From Rurimicrobium sp040387755 (GTDB lineage Bacteria > Bacteroidota > Bacteroidia > Chitinophagales > Chitinophagaceae), in contig JAZKDB010000002.1 in assembly GCA_040387755.1 (NCBI GenBank), forward strand, positions 1,178,001-1,242,000: a stretch of DNA of 64,000 nucleotides, written 5' to 3'. Both the position numbers and the translations under genes were made by a program. Each line of letters begins with the position of its first letter. Positions within the stretch are counted from its first letter, which is position 1. Below, piece by piece: positions 10,004 through 18,388 of the stretch. A model generated the notes under the pieces. The model was given only the letters and a program-made list of their open reading frames with translations, did no database searches and was not told the DNA's origin.

Positions 10004-10921
10004 ATGGATATTGCCAAATACATTGGGCTTTTCTTATTGAAGAATAAATATTGCTGCTTACAGGGATTGGGTAATCTGGAAATCCTCAAAACAGCATCAG
10101 TACATAATGGCAAGGAGCTTACAGGCGGTGTTTATTATACAAAGTTGAATCCGGTAGGCTCTATTGATGATGCATTTCCAAATTTCATAGCCAATATTGA
10201 GCAGGTCAGCATTGCAAAGGCATCAAATGAAATCAGTGAATTCATTAAAAGTGCTAAAGCTATACTTGCAGCAGGTGGTACTGTAGTGATACCATCGGTT
10301 GGGCAATATGTTCTCAAAAATCATCAGCTCAATTTCGAGTTGGATTCGGCGTTTAGTATGCCCACCAATAATATAGTTTTCCCCATTGCCGAAGCGCCAA
10401 AGCCCGTGGTAGAAGAACCGAAAAACGGAGAAGGCAAACCTTATGAAAGCTATACCAATTACAATAACTACAATAAGCAAAGTGCAGTTAACTGGAACAT
10501 AGTGGCATTGTGGGCTGTTATCATTATTATCGGCGGCAGTATTTTGGTTTGGGGAATTCGTTATTTTATGAATCAACAACCAGCCAGCTCCAATGAAATG
10601 GTTATGCAGGCAGAACCGCAGGTTGAGGTGATTGCACCAACAGTAGACACCACCGGCGTTGACAGTGTTGCTGCAGCTCCTACAAATTCAACTGACACCC
10701 CAACGTTTAAGTTTATCATTAAAGAATACAGCACTCTTGCTAAAGCAGAGAAAAAAGAAAAGCAACTATTATCTTATGGCTATAATGTGAGTATTAGCAA
10801 TAAAGATTCGAGCACCTTTTACGTAATCAGTACCTTTAAAATTATGCCTGCTGATACTACCAAAATCAAAGATTCTTTGACCAAATTATTGAATCCTGCA
10901 GGTGTTACCCTTTTGAAATAA
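10004..10921 (+). CDS. HU-CCDC81-like / SPOR-domain inner-membrane protein
   Basis: This 305-residue protein has three parts. Residues 1-125 resemble the paired HU-like domains (HU-CCDC81 bacterial type) found in Bacteroidota. A single transmembrane helix lies at about 165-187, flanked by an Asn/Tyr-rich linker. The C-terminal domain, about 231-305 (FIIKEYSTLAKAEKKEKQL onward), has the SPOR fold pattern. SPOR domains bind denuded peptidoglycan at division sites. The topology predicts a cytoplasmic HU-like part and a periplasmic SPOR part. It is the last gene of the envelope operon, 46 bases after the barrel gene and followed by a terminator. Linking the cytoplasm to the cell wall is inference. 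Confidence 0.8.
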   Translation: MDIAKYIGLFLLKNKYCCLQGLGNLEILKTASVHNGKELTGGVYYTKLNPVGSIDDAFPNFIANIEQVSIAKASNEISEFIKSAKAILAAGGTVVIPSVGQYVLKNHQLNFELDSAFSMPTNNIVFPIAEAPKPVVEEPKNGEGKPYESYTNYNNYNKQSAVNWNIVALWAVIIIIGGSILVWGIRYFMNQQPASSNEMVMQAEPQVEVIAPTVDTTGVDSVAAAPTNSTDTPTFKFIIKEYSTLAKAEKKEKQLLSYGYNVSISNKDSSTFYVISTFKIMPADTTKIKDSLTKLLNPAGVTLLK

Positions 10922-10942
10922 TTTCGAAAAGACTAAAAAATG

Positions 10943-10981
10943 AAAAGACTATTCTGAGCAAATCAGAGTAGTCTTTTTTTT
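10943..10981 (+). terminator. Rho-independent terminator of envelope operon
   Basis: The arms AAAAGACTATTCTGA and TCAGAGTAGTCTTTT pair around a GCAAA loop, with a T-tract after them. It follows the SPOR gene and lies just before the stop of the convergent receptor gene, so it may work in both directions. Confidence 0.8.
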
Positions 10982-10983
10982 GC

Positions 10984-13362
10984 TTAATTTTTTGCATCCA
11001 CATTAAACATATCCTGACTATCCTCTTTTTTCCGGATGCCAAAACTGTATCGCAGGTTAATGCCATAACGGCGGCTATCAGTGGCCCGTGTACCTGATGC
11101 CGAAACACTACCCTGCTTCACTATAAATGAATTGTTGTTGGTGTAAAACATATCTGTTGTACTGAGCGACAAAGTAAGTTTGTCTTTAAAAAACCTTCGA
11201 TTAATACTCGCATTAAGCGACCCCATAGCCGTAAGTTCATAAAACTGTAATGGGCCAGCCAAACGCCAAAAACCATTTAGCGTAAAAGTTGATTTTTTAT
11301 CAATCTTGAGCTGATGGTAAGTATAAAACAACCAGCTTTCTGAAGTAAAATTAAGTGGCTTCCCTTCATACAAACCAGTGTACACATTGTGGTTGTACTG
11401 CCCCCCCACTACGGCAAAATATTTACCTCCGGGAGGAATAGCTGCAAAACCGCGTAAATAAAATTCTTTATTGGTGCCAATATTATCATAACCTCTGTAG
11501 GCCTGTGTGACCGTGCTGTCTGCCTGATAAAAAACATTGGAAAACATATCCTTCGTGTCATTGTAACCTACAGCAATTAAGGGTCGTTCATCCACACTCA
11601 CATTCGCTTCATAATTTTGGGTAAACTGTGGCTTAAGAGATGGATTACCAACTTCAGACATAAACTGGTCTATATACTTCGGAAAAGGGTTTAACTGTTC
11701 ATAGCTCGGGCGGCTGATGGTGCGACGATAAACCAGGTAGGCACGCAAATCATATCCGGCAATGGCCATTATTTTTTTACTGAAATAAACATAAGGGAAC
11801 AAATCGCTGCGAAAAATATTAAAACTTGTATCACCCGGCTTTAATTGATGCCCACGCATATTCGTATTCTCCAATCTCAATCCTGTTTTTAAAATAAAAC
11901 CGCCCAATGTTTTTGAGCCCTGCAAATAAGCCGAATTGATATTTTCGGAGTAGCTGTATTGGTTACTTCTACTCAAATCATTTTGCTTATTTAACCCAAG
12001 ACCTGTAAAAAACACAGCATCATTGGCAAATAGCAAAATCGTTGATTTAATGCCGGTTTCAAAATTGAATTTGTATGCCAGCTTTTTATTAAAATCTGAT
12101 TGTGCTGTTAAAAAATGCCGTTGGAAATCGACATTACCATCTCCACCACTTTTACCCAAAACAGAGCTGTTAAGATATTCCTGCATAGTATTACCTGTGG
12201 AGTAAGTATGAGACAATTTGTTGTTCCATTCTGAACCGCTGGTATCTAATTTAAAAGTAGAAGAGATATCCTGGTCTATCAATAATGAGCGGCTTGTATT
12301 CTCTACTTCTGACAAAGAAGAACCAATCAATTTATCGCTAGCCGTGTTGATAATTTCGTTATTGTTTTCGGTAGAACTGAAAGCACTATTATAACTGACC
12401 CGCGCATCATAGCCAAAGCTCCATTGATCATTTAGTTCATAATTGGCACCGAAGCTGCTAAACAGAACTCTTCCCGGATATTTGGTAAAAGCCTTTTGGC
12501 TAAGTATGGTATCACCGCTTAATACACGGTCAGTATTCAATTGCTGATAATTATTCTGGTTAGTAACATTAGCATTGACATAAGTACTCCATTTGCCATT
12601 ATTATTATTGAGATTAAAGCCCGCAAATTGATTACCATACACGCCTTGTTGGGCACCAGCATTAAGACTCCCATTCATTCCAATCTTTACCCCCTTTTTC
12701 AATACCACATTTACAATTCCCCCACCACCCGAAGCATCATACTTTGCTGATGGTGTTCTCATTATTTCTATTTTTTCGATACTGTTAGGAGGAAGATTTT
12801 TAAGCATAGAAGCAACGTCACTTCTGCTCATTTTTAATTCACGACCATTGATGTACACTGTGGCAGGAGTGGTACTGCTGATATAAATATTCCCATCCTG
12901 ATCAATAAACAGGCCAGGTGTTTTTTCCAACACCTCATATCCATTGCTGCTGGCTTCAGCAAGTTGTTCAGGATCGATGATAGTTTTATCATCTTCCTGT
13001 CTCATCAGCGGTTTTGCTTTGGCAATAACCACCTCATTCAGCATTGTTCCTGAGGGCTTTAATACCAATTTCCTTTCCTGCTCATTTTCTTTTATGGCTA
13101 TTGGCTGTTCCAATGTTTTAAAACCAATAGAAGAAACCTTTAAAAAATAATCACCGGCACTATCCACACTACAGCTGACATAACCTAAACTATCTGTCAC
13201 ATCAAGAAATTTAAGTATACTATCCTTGTTCAAGACCCTGAAAGAAGCAAATTCAATTGCTTGCCCTTTGGCATCCAGTACTTTAAAACTATTAGTAATT
13301 TTCTGCCCTTCAACCGAAAATGAAATGATTATTACAAGCAAAATACTTAGAGCAGCCCTCAC
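10984..13362 (-). CDS. Outer-membrane beta-barrel receptor (TonB-dependent family)
   Basis: This 792-residue outer-membrane protein has a signal peptide (residues 1-19, ending VEGQ). An N-terminal regulatory beta-sandwich spans about 20-100 (including VLDAKGQAIEFASF). A plug-like domain spans about 125-225, with LFIDQDGNIYISS, TVYINGRELKMS and SAKYDASGGGGIVNVVLKKG. A long barrel follows. This composition matches the Bacteroidota 'outer membrane beta-barrel family' related to TonB-dependent receptors. It ends with a charged tail (SQDMFNVDAKN) rather than a terminal phenylalanine. It is monocistronic and convergent with the envelope operon. The ligand is unknown. Confidence 0.9.
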   Translation of the reverse strand: MRAALSILLVIIISFSVEGQKITNSFKVLDAKGQAIEFASFRVLNKDSILKFLDVTDSLGYVSCSVDSAGDYFLKVSSIGFKTLEQPIAIKENEQERKLVLKPSGTMLNEVVIAKAKPLMRQEDDKTIIDPEQLAEASSNGYEVLEKTPGLFIDQDGNIYISSTTPATVYINGRELKMSRSDVASMLKNLPPNSIEKIEIMRTPSAKYDASGGGGIVNVVLKKGVKIGMNGSLNAGAQQGVYGNQFAGFNLNNNNGKWSTYVNANVTNQNNYQQLNTDRVLSGDTILSQKAFTKYPGRVLFSSFGANYELNDQWSFGYDARVSYNSAFSSTENNNEIINTASDKLIGSSLSEVENTSRSLLIDQDISSTFKLDTSGSEWNNKLSHTYSTGNTMQEYLNSSVLGKSGGDGNVDFQRHFLTAQSDFNKKLAYKFNFETGIKSTILLFANDAVFFTGLGLNKQNDLSRSNQYSYSENINSAYLQGSKTLGGFILKTGLRLENTNMRGHQLKPGDTSFNIFRSDLFPYVYFSKKIMAIAGYDLRAYLVYRRTISRPSYEQLNPFPKYIDQFMSEVGNPSLKPQFTQNYEANVSVDERPLIAVGYNDTKDMFSNVFYQADSTVTQAYRGYDNIGTNKEFYLRGFAAIPPGGKYFAVVGGQYNHNVYTGLYEGKPLNFTSESWLFYTYHQLKIDKKSTFTLNGFWRLAGPLQFYELTAMGSLNASINRRFFKDKLTLSLSTTDMFYTNNNSFIVKQGSVSASGTRATDSRRYGINLRYSFGIRKKEDSQDMFNVDAKN

Positions 13363-13378
13363 GAAAATGGAATTTGCC

Positions 13379-13386
13379 CAAAAATA
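13379..13386 (-). promoter_or_regulatory. -7 promoter element (TATTTTTG on minus strand)
   Basis: This matches TAnnTTTG on the minus strand, 16 bases upstream of the receptor start. The implied leader is very short. Confidence 0.45.
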
Positions 13387-13513
13387 TTGATGAAAAAGCT
13401 AATCTTCTGATAAAATCCACACAAAATCAAAAGGAATGTAGCTTTGGCATTCCAGGTGAAGAATTTGGGGATAAGTTTAACCTAAATCAAATACATTCTC
13501 AGCAACAAGAAAT

Positions 13514-13521
13514 TATCTTTG
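13514..13521 (+). promoter_or_regulatory. -7 promoter element of transaldolase (TATCTTTG)
   Basis: This is a perfect TAnnTTTG match 19 bases before the transaldolase ATG. Confidence 0.5.
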
Positions 13522-13540
13522 CCCAAGAAAAACAATCCAA

Positions 13541-14194
13541 ATGAAATTTTTTATTGATACAGCCAACCTTGCCCAAATCAAAGAAGCAAATGATTTGGGT
13601 ATTCTTGACGGGGTAACAACCAACCCTACACTTATGGCCAAAGAAGGCATCAGTGGTACCGAAAATATCTTAAACCACTACCGCGCCATTTGCGACATTG
13701 TTGATGGCCCTGTAAGTGCAGAGGTATTATCAGTAGATTTTGAAGGTATTGTTGCCGAAGGAAAAAAACTGGCTGCATTGCACAAAAACATTGTGGTAAA
13801 AGTACCAATGATTAAAGAGGGTATTAAAGCCATTAAATGGTTTACCGATAATGAAATCCAGACAAACTGCACTTTGGTATTTTCTGCTGGTCAGGCTATA
13901 CTGGCGGCAAAAGCCGGAGCTACATTTGTTTCTCCTTTCATCGGCCGCATTGACGATAGTAGCTGGGATGGAGTACAATTGATTGAACAAATTGTCAATG
14001 TGTACAATACGCAAGGATTTATGACCGAAGTTTTGGCTGCTTCTATACGCAACCCATTACATATTGTTCGTTGTGCGGAAGCGGGAGCTGATGTGTGTAC
14101 CTGTCCATTGAGTTCTATTTTAGGTTTGTTGAAACATCCCCTAACAGACTTGGGTTTAGAGCAATTTCTGAAAGACGCTCAGTCAATGAAATAA
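13541..14194 (+). CDS. tal: Transaldolase (TalC/FSA-type small class)
   Basis: Transaldolase transfers a dihydroxyacetone unit between sugar phosphates in the non-oxidative pentose phosphate pathway. The 217-residue protein is the short decameric type. The Schiff-base lysine is Lys87 in NIVVKVPM. Other hallmarks are GVTTNPTL near residues 24-31 and the SPFIGRIDD loop. Glu61 (SAEV) and Phe133 occupy positions where fructose-6-phosphate aldolases carry Gln and Tyr. This favours true transaldolase activity over aldolase activity; that reading is inference from family knowledge. The gene stands alone between its own promoter and a strong terminator. Confidence 0.93.
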   Translation: MKFFIDTANLAQIKEANDLGILDGVTTNPTLMAKEGISGTENILNHYRAICDIVDGPVSAEVLSVDFEGIVAEGKKLAALHKNIVVKVPMIKEGIKAIKWFTDNEIQTNCTLVFSAGQAILAAKAGATFVSPFIGRIDDSSWDGVQLIEQIVNVYNTQGFMTEVLAASIRNPLHIVRCAEAGADVCTCPLSSILGLLKHPLTDLGLEQFLKDAQSMK

Positions 14195-14208
14195 ATAACA
14201 ATTTTCAT

Positions 14209-14244
14209 AAAACAGCCACCCTTAGTTTTAAGGGTGGCTGTTTT
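14209..14244 (+). terminator. Terminator after transaldolase
   Basis: The 16-bp arms AAAACAGCCACCCTTA and TAAGGGTGGCTGTTTT pair perfectly around GTTT. It lies 15 bases after the transaldolase stop. Confidence 0.88.
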
Positions 14245-14252
14245 GCTTTGAT

Positions 14253-14260
14253 TATATTTG
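14253..14260 (+). promoter_or_regulatory. -7 promoter element (TATATTTG)
   Basis: This is a TAnnTTTG match directly after the preceding terminator and 16 bases before the next ATG. It marks a new transcription unit. Confidence 0.45.
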
Positions 14261-14276
14261 AAAACCAGAAAACACC

Positions 14277-14927
14277 ATGTACAAAAAACTCGAAAAACCT
14301 GAATCGGCTCATTGGAACAGTCCGCTGCTTCATGACATTAGCTTTATCAAAAAACATTTGCGCTATCCGGTCAATAAAAAAACGATTTGGCCAATCCTTT
14401 CTATTGCAGGGATTGCCTTATGGATAATTATCATTTTCTCAATTGTAGTTCTATTTAGCTACGGAAGAATAAAAGCCGAAGGAATAACAACAAATAGTAT
14501 AACGGGTATTGTGATAATTGCAATAATTCTGGTAGTTGCAGGCTTGGCAATTAATGCCCGTGTACAGAATTTAAAATTTATCAGCATCAAAAGCAATTTT
14601 ACTGAGCTCGATAATATCACGCTTATCCGTCAGTTTTTGACCAAACAAAATTTAGCCTTTTATCACAAAAATGAGACTCCGGAGGTATTTCAGATATCGA
14701 GCAGAATACTTGACCTACAATATGGACAAAGAGAAATAATGGTTTTTATTGCAGATGACAATAGGGTTTTACTCAACAGCCATTTTACCTCTACAATTGG
14801 CGACCGTGGAATAAAAGAAATAACCACCGGAGCGCACAAAAAAATGGCTGAAGACCTCAAAAAGTGGCTGAAGGAGAATGATAAAAATTATACCCATCAG
14901 TTTAACTTAAAAAAGATAGGCACCTGA
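14277..14927 (+). CDS. Two-helix membrane protein of unknown function
   Basis: I do not recognise this 216-residue protein. A charged N-terminus (about 1-37) precedes two hydrophobic helices at about 39-63 and 75-95. A soluble C-terminal domain of about 120 residues follows, with mixed alpha/beta pattern (EVFQISSRILDLQYG, REIMVFIADDNRVLLNSHF). The last 31 bases overlap the 3' end of the convergent TonB-family gene. It has its own promoter-like element and a preceding terminator, so it is probably monocistronic. Confidence 0.75.
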   Translation: MYKKLEKPESAHWNSPLLHDISFIKKHLRYPVNKKTIWPILSIAGIALWIIIIFSIVVLFSYGRIKAEGITTNSITGIVIIAIILVVAGLAINARVQNLKFISIKSNFTELDNITLIRQFLTKQNLAFYHKNETPEVFQISSRILDLQYGQREIMVFIADDNRVLLNSHFTSTIGDRGIKEITTGAHKKMAEDLKKWLKENDKNYTHQFNLKKIGT

Positions 14928-15724
14928 AACCATACTTTCACCGCTCGTCCGTTATTTCTAGCAGGTTTCCAATTGGGCATAGCACTTACCACTCTTATTC
15001 CCTCGGCTTCAGACCCAAATCCGAAACCCCTGACCGCATTGACCATAGTCACTGAGCCATCTTCATTGACCACAAATTTTACCAGCACTTTGCCTTCTTT
15101 ATTCGCATTCAACGCAGCTGAAGGATATTGAATCTGATTAGATAAATACTCGTATAAAGCTTTGTCTCCACCGGGAAATTCGGGCATCTGCTCTACCACT
15201 GTTTCAATCTTCGCATCTAAGCCTCCGCCCTCTACCACAATTCTGCCATCACCATTGCCATTCTTTGCATTTTTCAAATCAAAAGATTCATCACCTATTT
15301 CTGTACCGCTTTGGGTGATGTTAGAAGCAACTGCATTTTTTAAACTCTCCTGAGTGGCCAGTTTATCTTTTTCTTCTACTATTCTATCATCAACAATTTC
15401 GGGTTTGATGTATAGTTTGGTATTCAATTCCAGCCTTTTGGGTGCGGCAGGAGGCTCTACATGAACCAAAGGCTTGTCCAGTACAACATTTGAAATATCA
15501 ATGGGTCGTTCAAATGGAATTACGGGCATTACGGGCAAAGGTTTTGCACGATTGGCCCATAAAGAATAGGCGGCAAACAGCATACAAAAACTGAGCATAA
15601 ACATACCGGCTCTTTTCATTCTTTGCGGATAGCTGATGCGCAATTCATAACCACCATAAGCTTTGTTTCTGCCATCAAATATAACATCGAGATAAGTGCT
15701 TTGAAGCAATAATTGACTGTCCAT
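14897..15724 (-). CDS. Energy transducer TonB-family protein
   Basis: TonB proteins pass proton-motive energy from the inner membrane to outer-membrane receptors. This 275-residue protein begins with the Bacteroidota pattern STYLDVIFDGRNKAYGGYEL, then a transmembrane helix at about 38-56. A proline-rich linker follows (VMPVIPFERP and VHVEPPAAPKR). The C-terminal TonB domain is at about 185-275 and includes EFPGGDKALYEYLSNQI, YPSAALNANKEGKVLVKF and VRGFGFGSEAEGIRVV. No exbB/exbD genes are adjacent. It may serve the receptors in this window, but that is inference. It diverges from the polymerase gene across a 14-base gap. Confidence 0.9.
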   Translation of the reverse strand: MDSQLLLQSTYLDVIFDGRNKAYGGYELRISYPQRMKRAGMFMLSFCMLFAAYSLWANRAKPLPVMPVIPFERPIDISNVVLDKPLVHVEPPAAPKRLELNTKLYIKPEIVDDRIVEEKDKLATQESLKNAVASNITQSGTEIGDESFDLKNAKNGNGDGRIVVEGGGLDAKIETVVEQMPEFPGGDKALYEYLSNQIQYPSAALNANKEGKVLVKFVVNEDGSVTMVNAVRGFGFGSEAEGIRVVSAMPNWKPARNNGRAVKVWFQVPIFFKLN

Positions 15725-15738
15725 AAAAATAGGTTTTT

Positions 15739-17073
15739 ATGAATAGTAGAGTGCCGGATTTCGATAATTCCACAAAAGAAAAAGAAAAATATTTTGAATA
15801 CTCAAATTACCTTTGGGCAAACAGATATTCCATATTGCATCTCGATACCATTGTCATCATTGTAAGTTTCCTGCTGAATATAATTGTCAGCTTTTATGGT
15901 ATTGTATCCGACAGGCAAGCCTTTTCGCTCAATAAGGTATTCTGGATTTTTAATTTACTCTTTCTTTCGCTGGTACCTTTGGGTCAATTTTTGGCCGGAG
16001 CATTCCCCTGGGACCGCACTTTCAGCAACAGCACTATCCTCACGGCAAACGGACTTATCCTCCTCTGTCAGATTGTATATGTTGTGGTGCGTGAAAAATC
16101 GATGAAAGGTTTTTCAGAAAAGCCAGAAGAAAATGGGGTTCCGAACATCAGGATTACTCCACTTCTCTTGCTTTATTTGAGTGCCTGCTTATTAATGATT
16201 GCAGGTAGTAATGGAGGTCGTTTTTGGGAACGTAACAATGGCATCTCCATAGAGAATGGAACCCTGCAATTATTGACAGATAAAGCGTTGAGGGGTATTT
16301 GCTTATTTGGATTTCTGAGCAGCATTTATCTGTGGCAGGAAAAAAAAATGACCACAAGAATTCTAATTCTCTTGTTACTTATAGGATTCATAGCTAATTT
16401 CCCAACAGCTATTCCGCGTTATTGGTTAGCCACATTTTATCTAGGAGCTCTTTTGATCTTTTTTCGAAAGCTATTGATGAGGCAAAGGTATTTATTCAGC
16501 ACTGCATTAGTAACTGCCTCTGTTTTTTTATTTCCGCTCCTTACTGTCCTTCGCTACAGCAGTAAAAAAATCAGCTCTAAATTCAGCTCAGTTCAGGATG
16601 TTTTTTCATTCTCTTTTAGAGGTGGAGATTTTGATGCTTATAGTTCTTTGTGCAGCACAATTGACTATGTGCAGCAGCATGGTATAACATGGGGCAGGCA
16701 ACTTGCTACAGTAGTATTATTTTTCATTCCCCGTAGTGTATGGCCCGGCAAAAGTGTGGGTAGCGGGGCCTTGGTCAACCGATTGGAACATTCTGATTTC
16801 ACTAATTTTTCCAGTCCTTATATTGCAGAAGGCTATATCAATTTTGGTATAATTGGTTCTTTGGTATTCTTCGTATTGCTTGCCTGGTTGATTGCCCGAT
16901 ATGATGATTGGTATTGGAATGGCAGCAGAAAAAATTTCAATTCTTTGATTTATCCTGCAGCAACAGGAATGCTCTTTTTTATGCTGCGCGGAGATTTACT
17001 TTCTTCTTTTGCCTACAGCGTAGGCATCTATTTTTCGGGATGGCTGTGTTATAAAATCTGCCAAAGAAAATAA
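15739..17073 (+). CDS. O-antigen/oligosaccharide repeat-unit polymerase (Wzy-like)
   Basis: The 444-residue integral membrane protein has roughly eleven hydrophobic helices. A large loop precedes the last helices and holds FIPRSVWPGKSVGSGALV and YIAEGYINFGIIGS. This arrangement is characteristic of O-antigen polymerase-type proteins, which join lipid-linked repeat units at the periplasmic face. A flippase and glycosyltransferases would be expected nearby, but the adjacent genes are tonB and tsaB. It is therefore an isolated polymerase, possibly working with the UDP-sugar enzymes about 5 kb away. It is followed by a GC-rich intergenic element. The Wzy assignment rests on topology and loop motifs. 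Confidence 0.75.
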   Translation: MNSRVPDFDNSTKEKEKYFEYSNYLWANRYSILHLDTIVIIVSFLLNIIVSFYGIVSDRQAFSLNKVFWIFNLLFLSLVPLGQFLAGAFPWDRTFSNSTILTANGLILLCQIVYVVVREKSMKGFSEKPEENGVPNIRITPLLLLYLSACLLMIAGSNGGRFWERNNGISIENGTLQLLTDKALRGICLFGFLSSIYLWQEKKMTTRILILLLLIGFIANFPTAIPRYWLATFYLGALLIFFRKLLMRQRYLFSTALVTASVFLFPLLTVLRYSSKKISSKFSSVQDVFSFSFRGGDFDAYSSLCSTIDYVQQHGITWGRQLATVVLFFIPRSVWPGKSVGSGALVNRLEHSDFTNFSSPYIAEGYINFGIIGSLVFFVLLAWLIARYDDWYWNGSRKNFNSLIYPAATGMLFFMLRGDLLSSFAYSVGIYFSGWLCYKICQRK

Positions 17074-17075
17074 CA

Positions 17076-17185
17076 AACGGCCAGGCAGCTGCGGGATATG
17101 AAGTGGCCTGGTGCGCAGCACCGCAGCGAAGCGGAGCCCGGAATAGCCCGGACTGATGCTGAAGAAAAGTAGCTGCTGAGAGCCC
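17076..17185. repeat. GC-rich intergenic element with small hairpins (REP-like)
   Basis: About 110 bases are markedly more GC-rich than the flanks. They contain short hairpins GGTGC-GCA-GCACC and CCGC-AGCGAA-GCGG, and a repeated GCCCGGA around AATA. It lies between convergent genes. It resembles dispersed intergenic palindromic elements seen in Bacteroidota genomes, but only one copy is in this window, so repeat status is inference. Confidence 0.4.
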
Positions 17186-17190
17186 CTGAT

Positions 17191-17871
17191 TTATTTATTT
17201 TCCCCACGTTCGCGTGGGGCATAGATAAATACCTCTTTCATATAGAATGGTTCGGAGAAGGCGATATCTGCAAATTCTTCATTGGCCAAACTTTTAGCTG
17301 CCCATCCTGCCCAATAAGATAGTTGAATATCATTTTGCAGTTTGACTTCTTCGCCAAAAATCTGTTGCGCCTGATCGTCGCCAACAATACAAAGAGAATG
17401 CGGAGAAAGTAAATTGATTTGTTCCTTTACCTTTTCAGTGTCGGCATGTATGGGCTGATGAACAATATTCATATCCGCATCATAACAAGCGTAAAAAAAC
17501 TCATTTTCCCTGGCAGTAATCAGCACGACATAATGCCAGAATGCATGGTTCATTTGTATAAACTGCTGCGCTATTAATTCCAGCTTGTGCTGTAGAATTA
17601 AAGGCTTACCCAAGCCAAAAGCCAAACCTTTGGCTGCAGCAAGACCAATGCGCAATCCGGTATAGGAGCCGGGACCGGAACAAACTGCAATTGCGTTCAG
17701 TTCGGATAACTGAATTCCGGCGTCTTTAAACAGCTGTTCTATCATAGGATTGATTACTGCAGCCTGACTCTGGCGGTCTTCATGCACCAAAGCGTGCAGC
17801 AACTGTCCATCACGCACCAATCCAACATTACATTTCTGAGCGGAGGTATCTATCAATAAAATGTGTTCCAT
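17191..17871 (-). CDS. tsaB: tRNA t6A biosynthesis protein TsaB
   Basis: TsaB supports TsaD in forming N6-threonylcarbamoyladenosine at position 37 of ANN-decoding tRNAs. The 226-residue product has the ASKHA-fold N-terminus MEHILLIDTSAQKCNVGLV. It also has the family signature GPGSYTGLRIGLAAAKGLA at about residues 71-89. I chose the ATG giving MEHILLIDTS. Nine further upstream codons are open but do not fit the family and would extend toward the divergent ridA gene. The gene is divergent from ridA with only 40 bases between starts, and both -7 elements lie in that gap. Confidence 0.93.
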   Translation of the reverse strand: MEHILLIDTSAQKCNVGLVRDGQLLHALVHEDRQSQAAVINPMIEQLFKDAGIQLSELNAIAVCSGPGSYTGLRIGLAAAKGLAFGLGKPLILQHKLELIAQQFIQMNHAFWHYVVLITARENEFFYACYDADMNIVHQPIHADTEKVKEQINLLSPHSLCIVGDDQAQQIFGEEVKLQNDIQLSYWAGWAAKSLANEEFADIAFSEPFYMKEVFIYAPRERGENK

Positions 17872-17880
17872 AATGCTGGG

Positions 17881-17888
17881 CAAAGTTA
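17881..17888 (-). promoter_or_regulatory. -7 promoter element of tsaB (TAACTTTG on minus strand)
   Basis: This is a TAnnTTTG match on the minus strand, 9 bases upstream of the tsaB start. It implies a nearly leaderless transcript. Confidence 0.5.
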
Positions 17889-17899
17889 GGCTTAGCACT

Positions 17900-17907
17900 T
17901 ACATTTG
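17900..17907 (+). promoter_or_regulatory. -7 promoter element of ridA (TACATTTG)
   Basis: This is a TAnnTTTG match that ends 4 bases before the ridA ATG, so the mRNA may be leaderless. It lies back-to-back with the tsaB element. Confidence 0.5.
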
Positions 17908-17911
17908 CACT

Positions 17912-18292
17912 ATGGAAAAGAAAATAATTCGCACAGGTAATGCACCGGCGCCAATAGGCCCTTATAATCAGGCGGTACAATATGGCAATATGCTTTTTGT
18001 ATCCGGACAAATTGCTTTGGACCCCAAAGATGGCAGCCTTTTTGTGGGTGACATTGCTATGGAAACCGAAATTGTGATGAACAATATCAAAGCCATCCTT
18101 ACAGAAGCCGGAATGGATTTCTCCAACATTATCAAAACTTCTATCTTTTTGATGGATATGGGCAAATTTGCCGCGGTGAATGAAGTGTATGCCCGCTATT
18201 TCACGGATAATTTTCCTGCAAGAGAGACGGTACAAGTAGCTGGTTTGCCTAAAGGTGTGCAAGTGGAGATATCGGTGATTGCAGGGAAGTAA
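17912..18292 (+). CDS. ridA: RidA-family 2-iminobutanoate/2-iminopropanoate deaminase
   Basis: RidA hydrolyses reactive enamine/imine intermediates released by PLP enzymes such as threonine dehydratase. The 126-residue product has the family length and motifs: APIGPYNQAVQYGNMLFVSG near the N-terminus, the substrate-site arginine in FPARETVQVAGLPKG, and the ending VEISVIAGK. The start is set at MEKKIIRTG. An in-frame extension upstream would overlap tsaB and lacks family similarity. It shares a 40-base divergent promoter region with tsaB. Confidence 0.93.
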   Translation: MEKKIIRTGNAPAPIGPYNQAVQYGNMLFVSGQIALDPKDGSLFVGDIAMETEIVMNNIKAILTEAGMDFSNIIKTSIFLMDMGKFAAVNEVYARYFTDNFPARETVQVAGLPKGVQVEISVIAGK

Positions 18293-18355
18293 AGTTTAAC
18301 GAATAATGAGTTAACTAATTAACTTATTATCCAATTTAACTTCTTTAAAGTTTAT

Positions 18356-18363
18356 TATTTTTG
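18356..18363 (+). promoter_or_regulatory. -7 promoter element of eno (TATTTTTG)
   Basis: This is a TAnnTTTG match 25 bases before the enolase ATG, in an AT-rich gap. Confidence 0.5.
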
Positions 18364-18388
18364 CACAAAATTAAAAACACGTTCTTTT

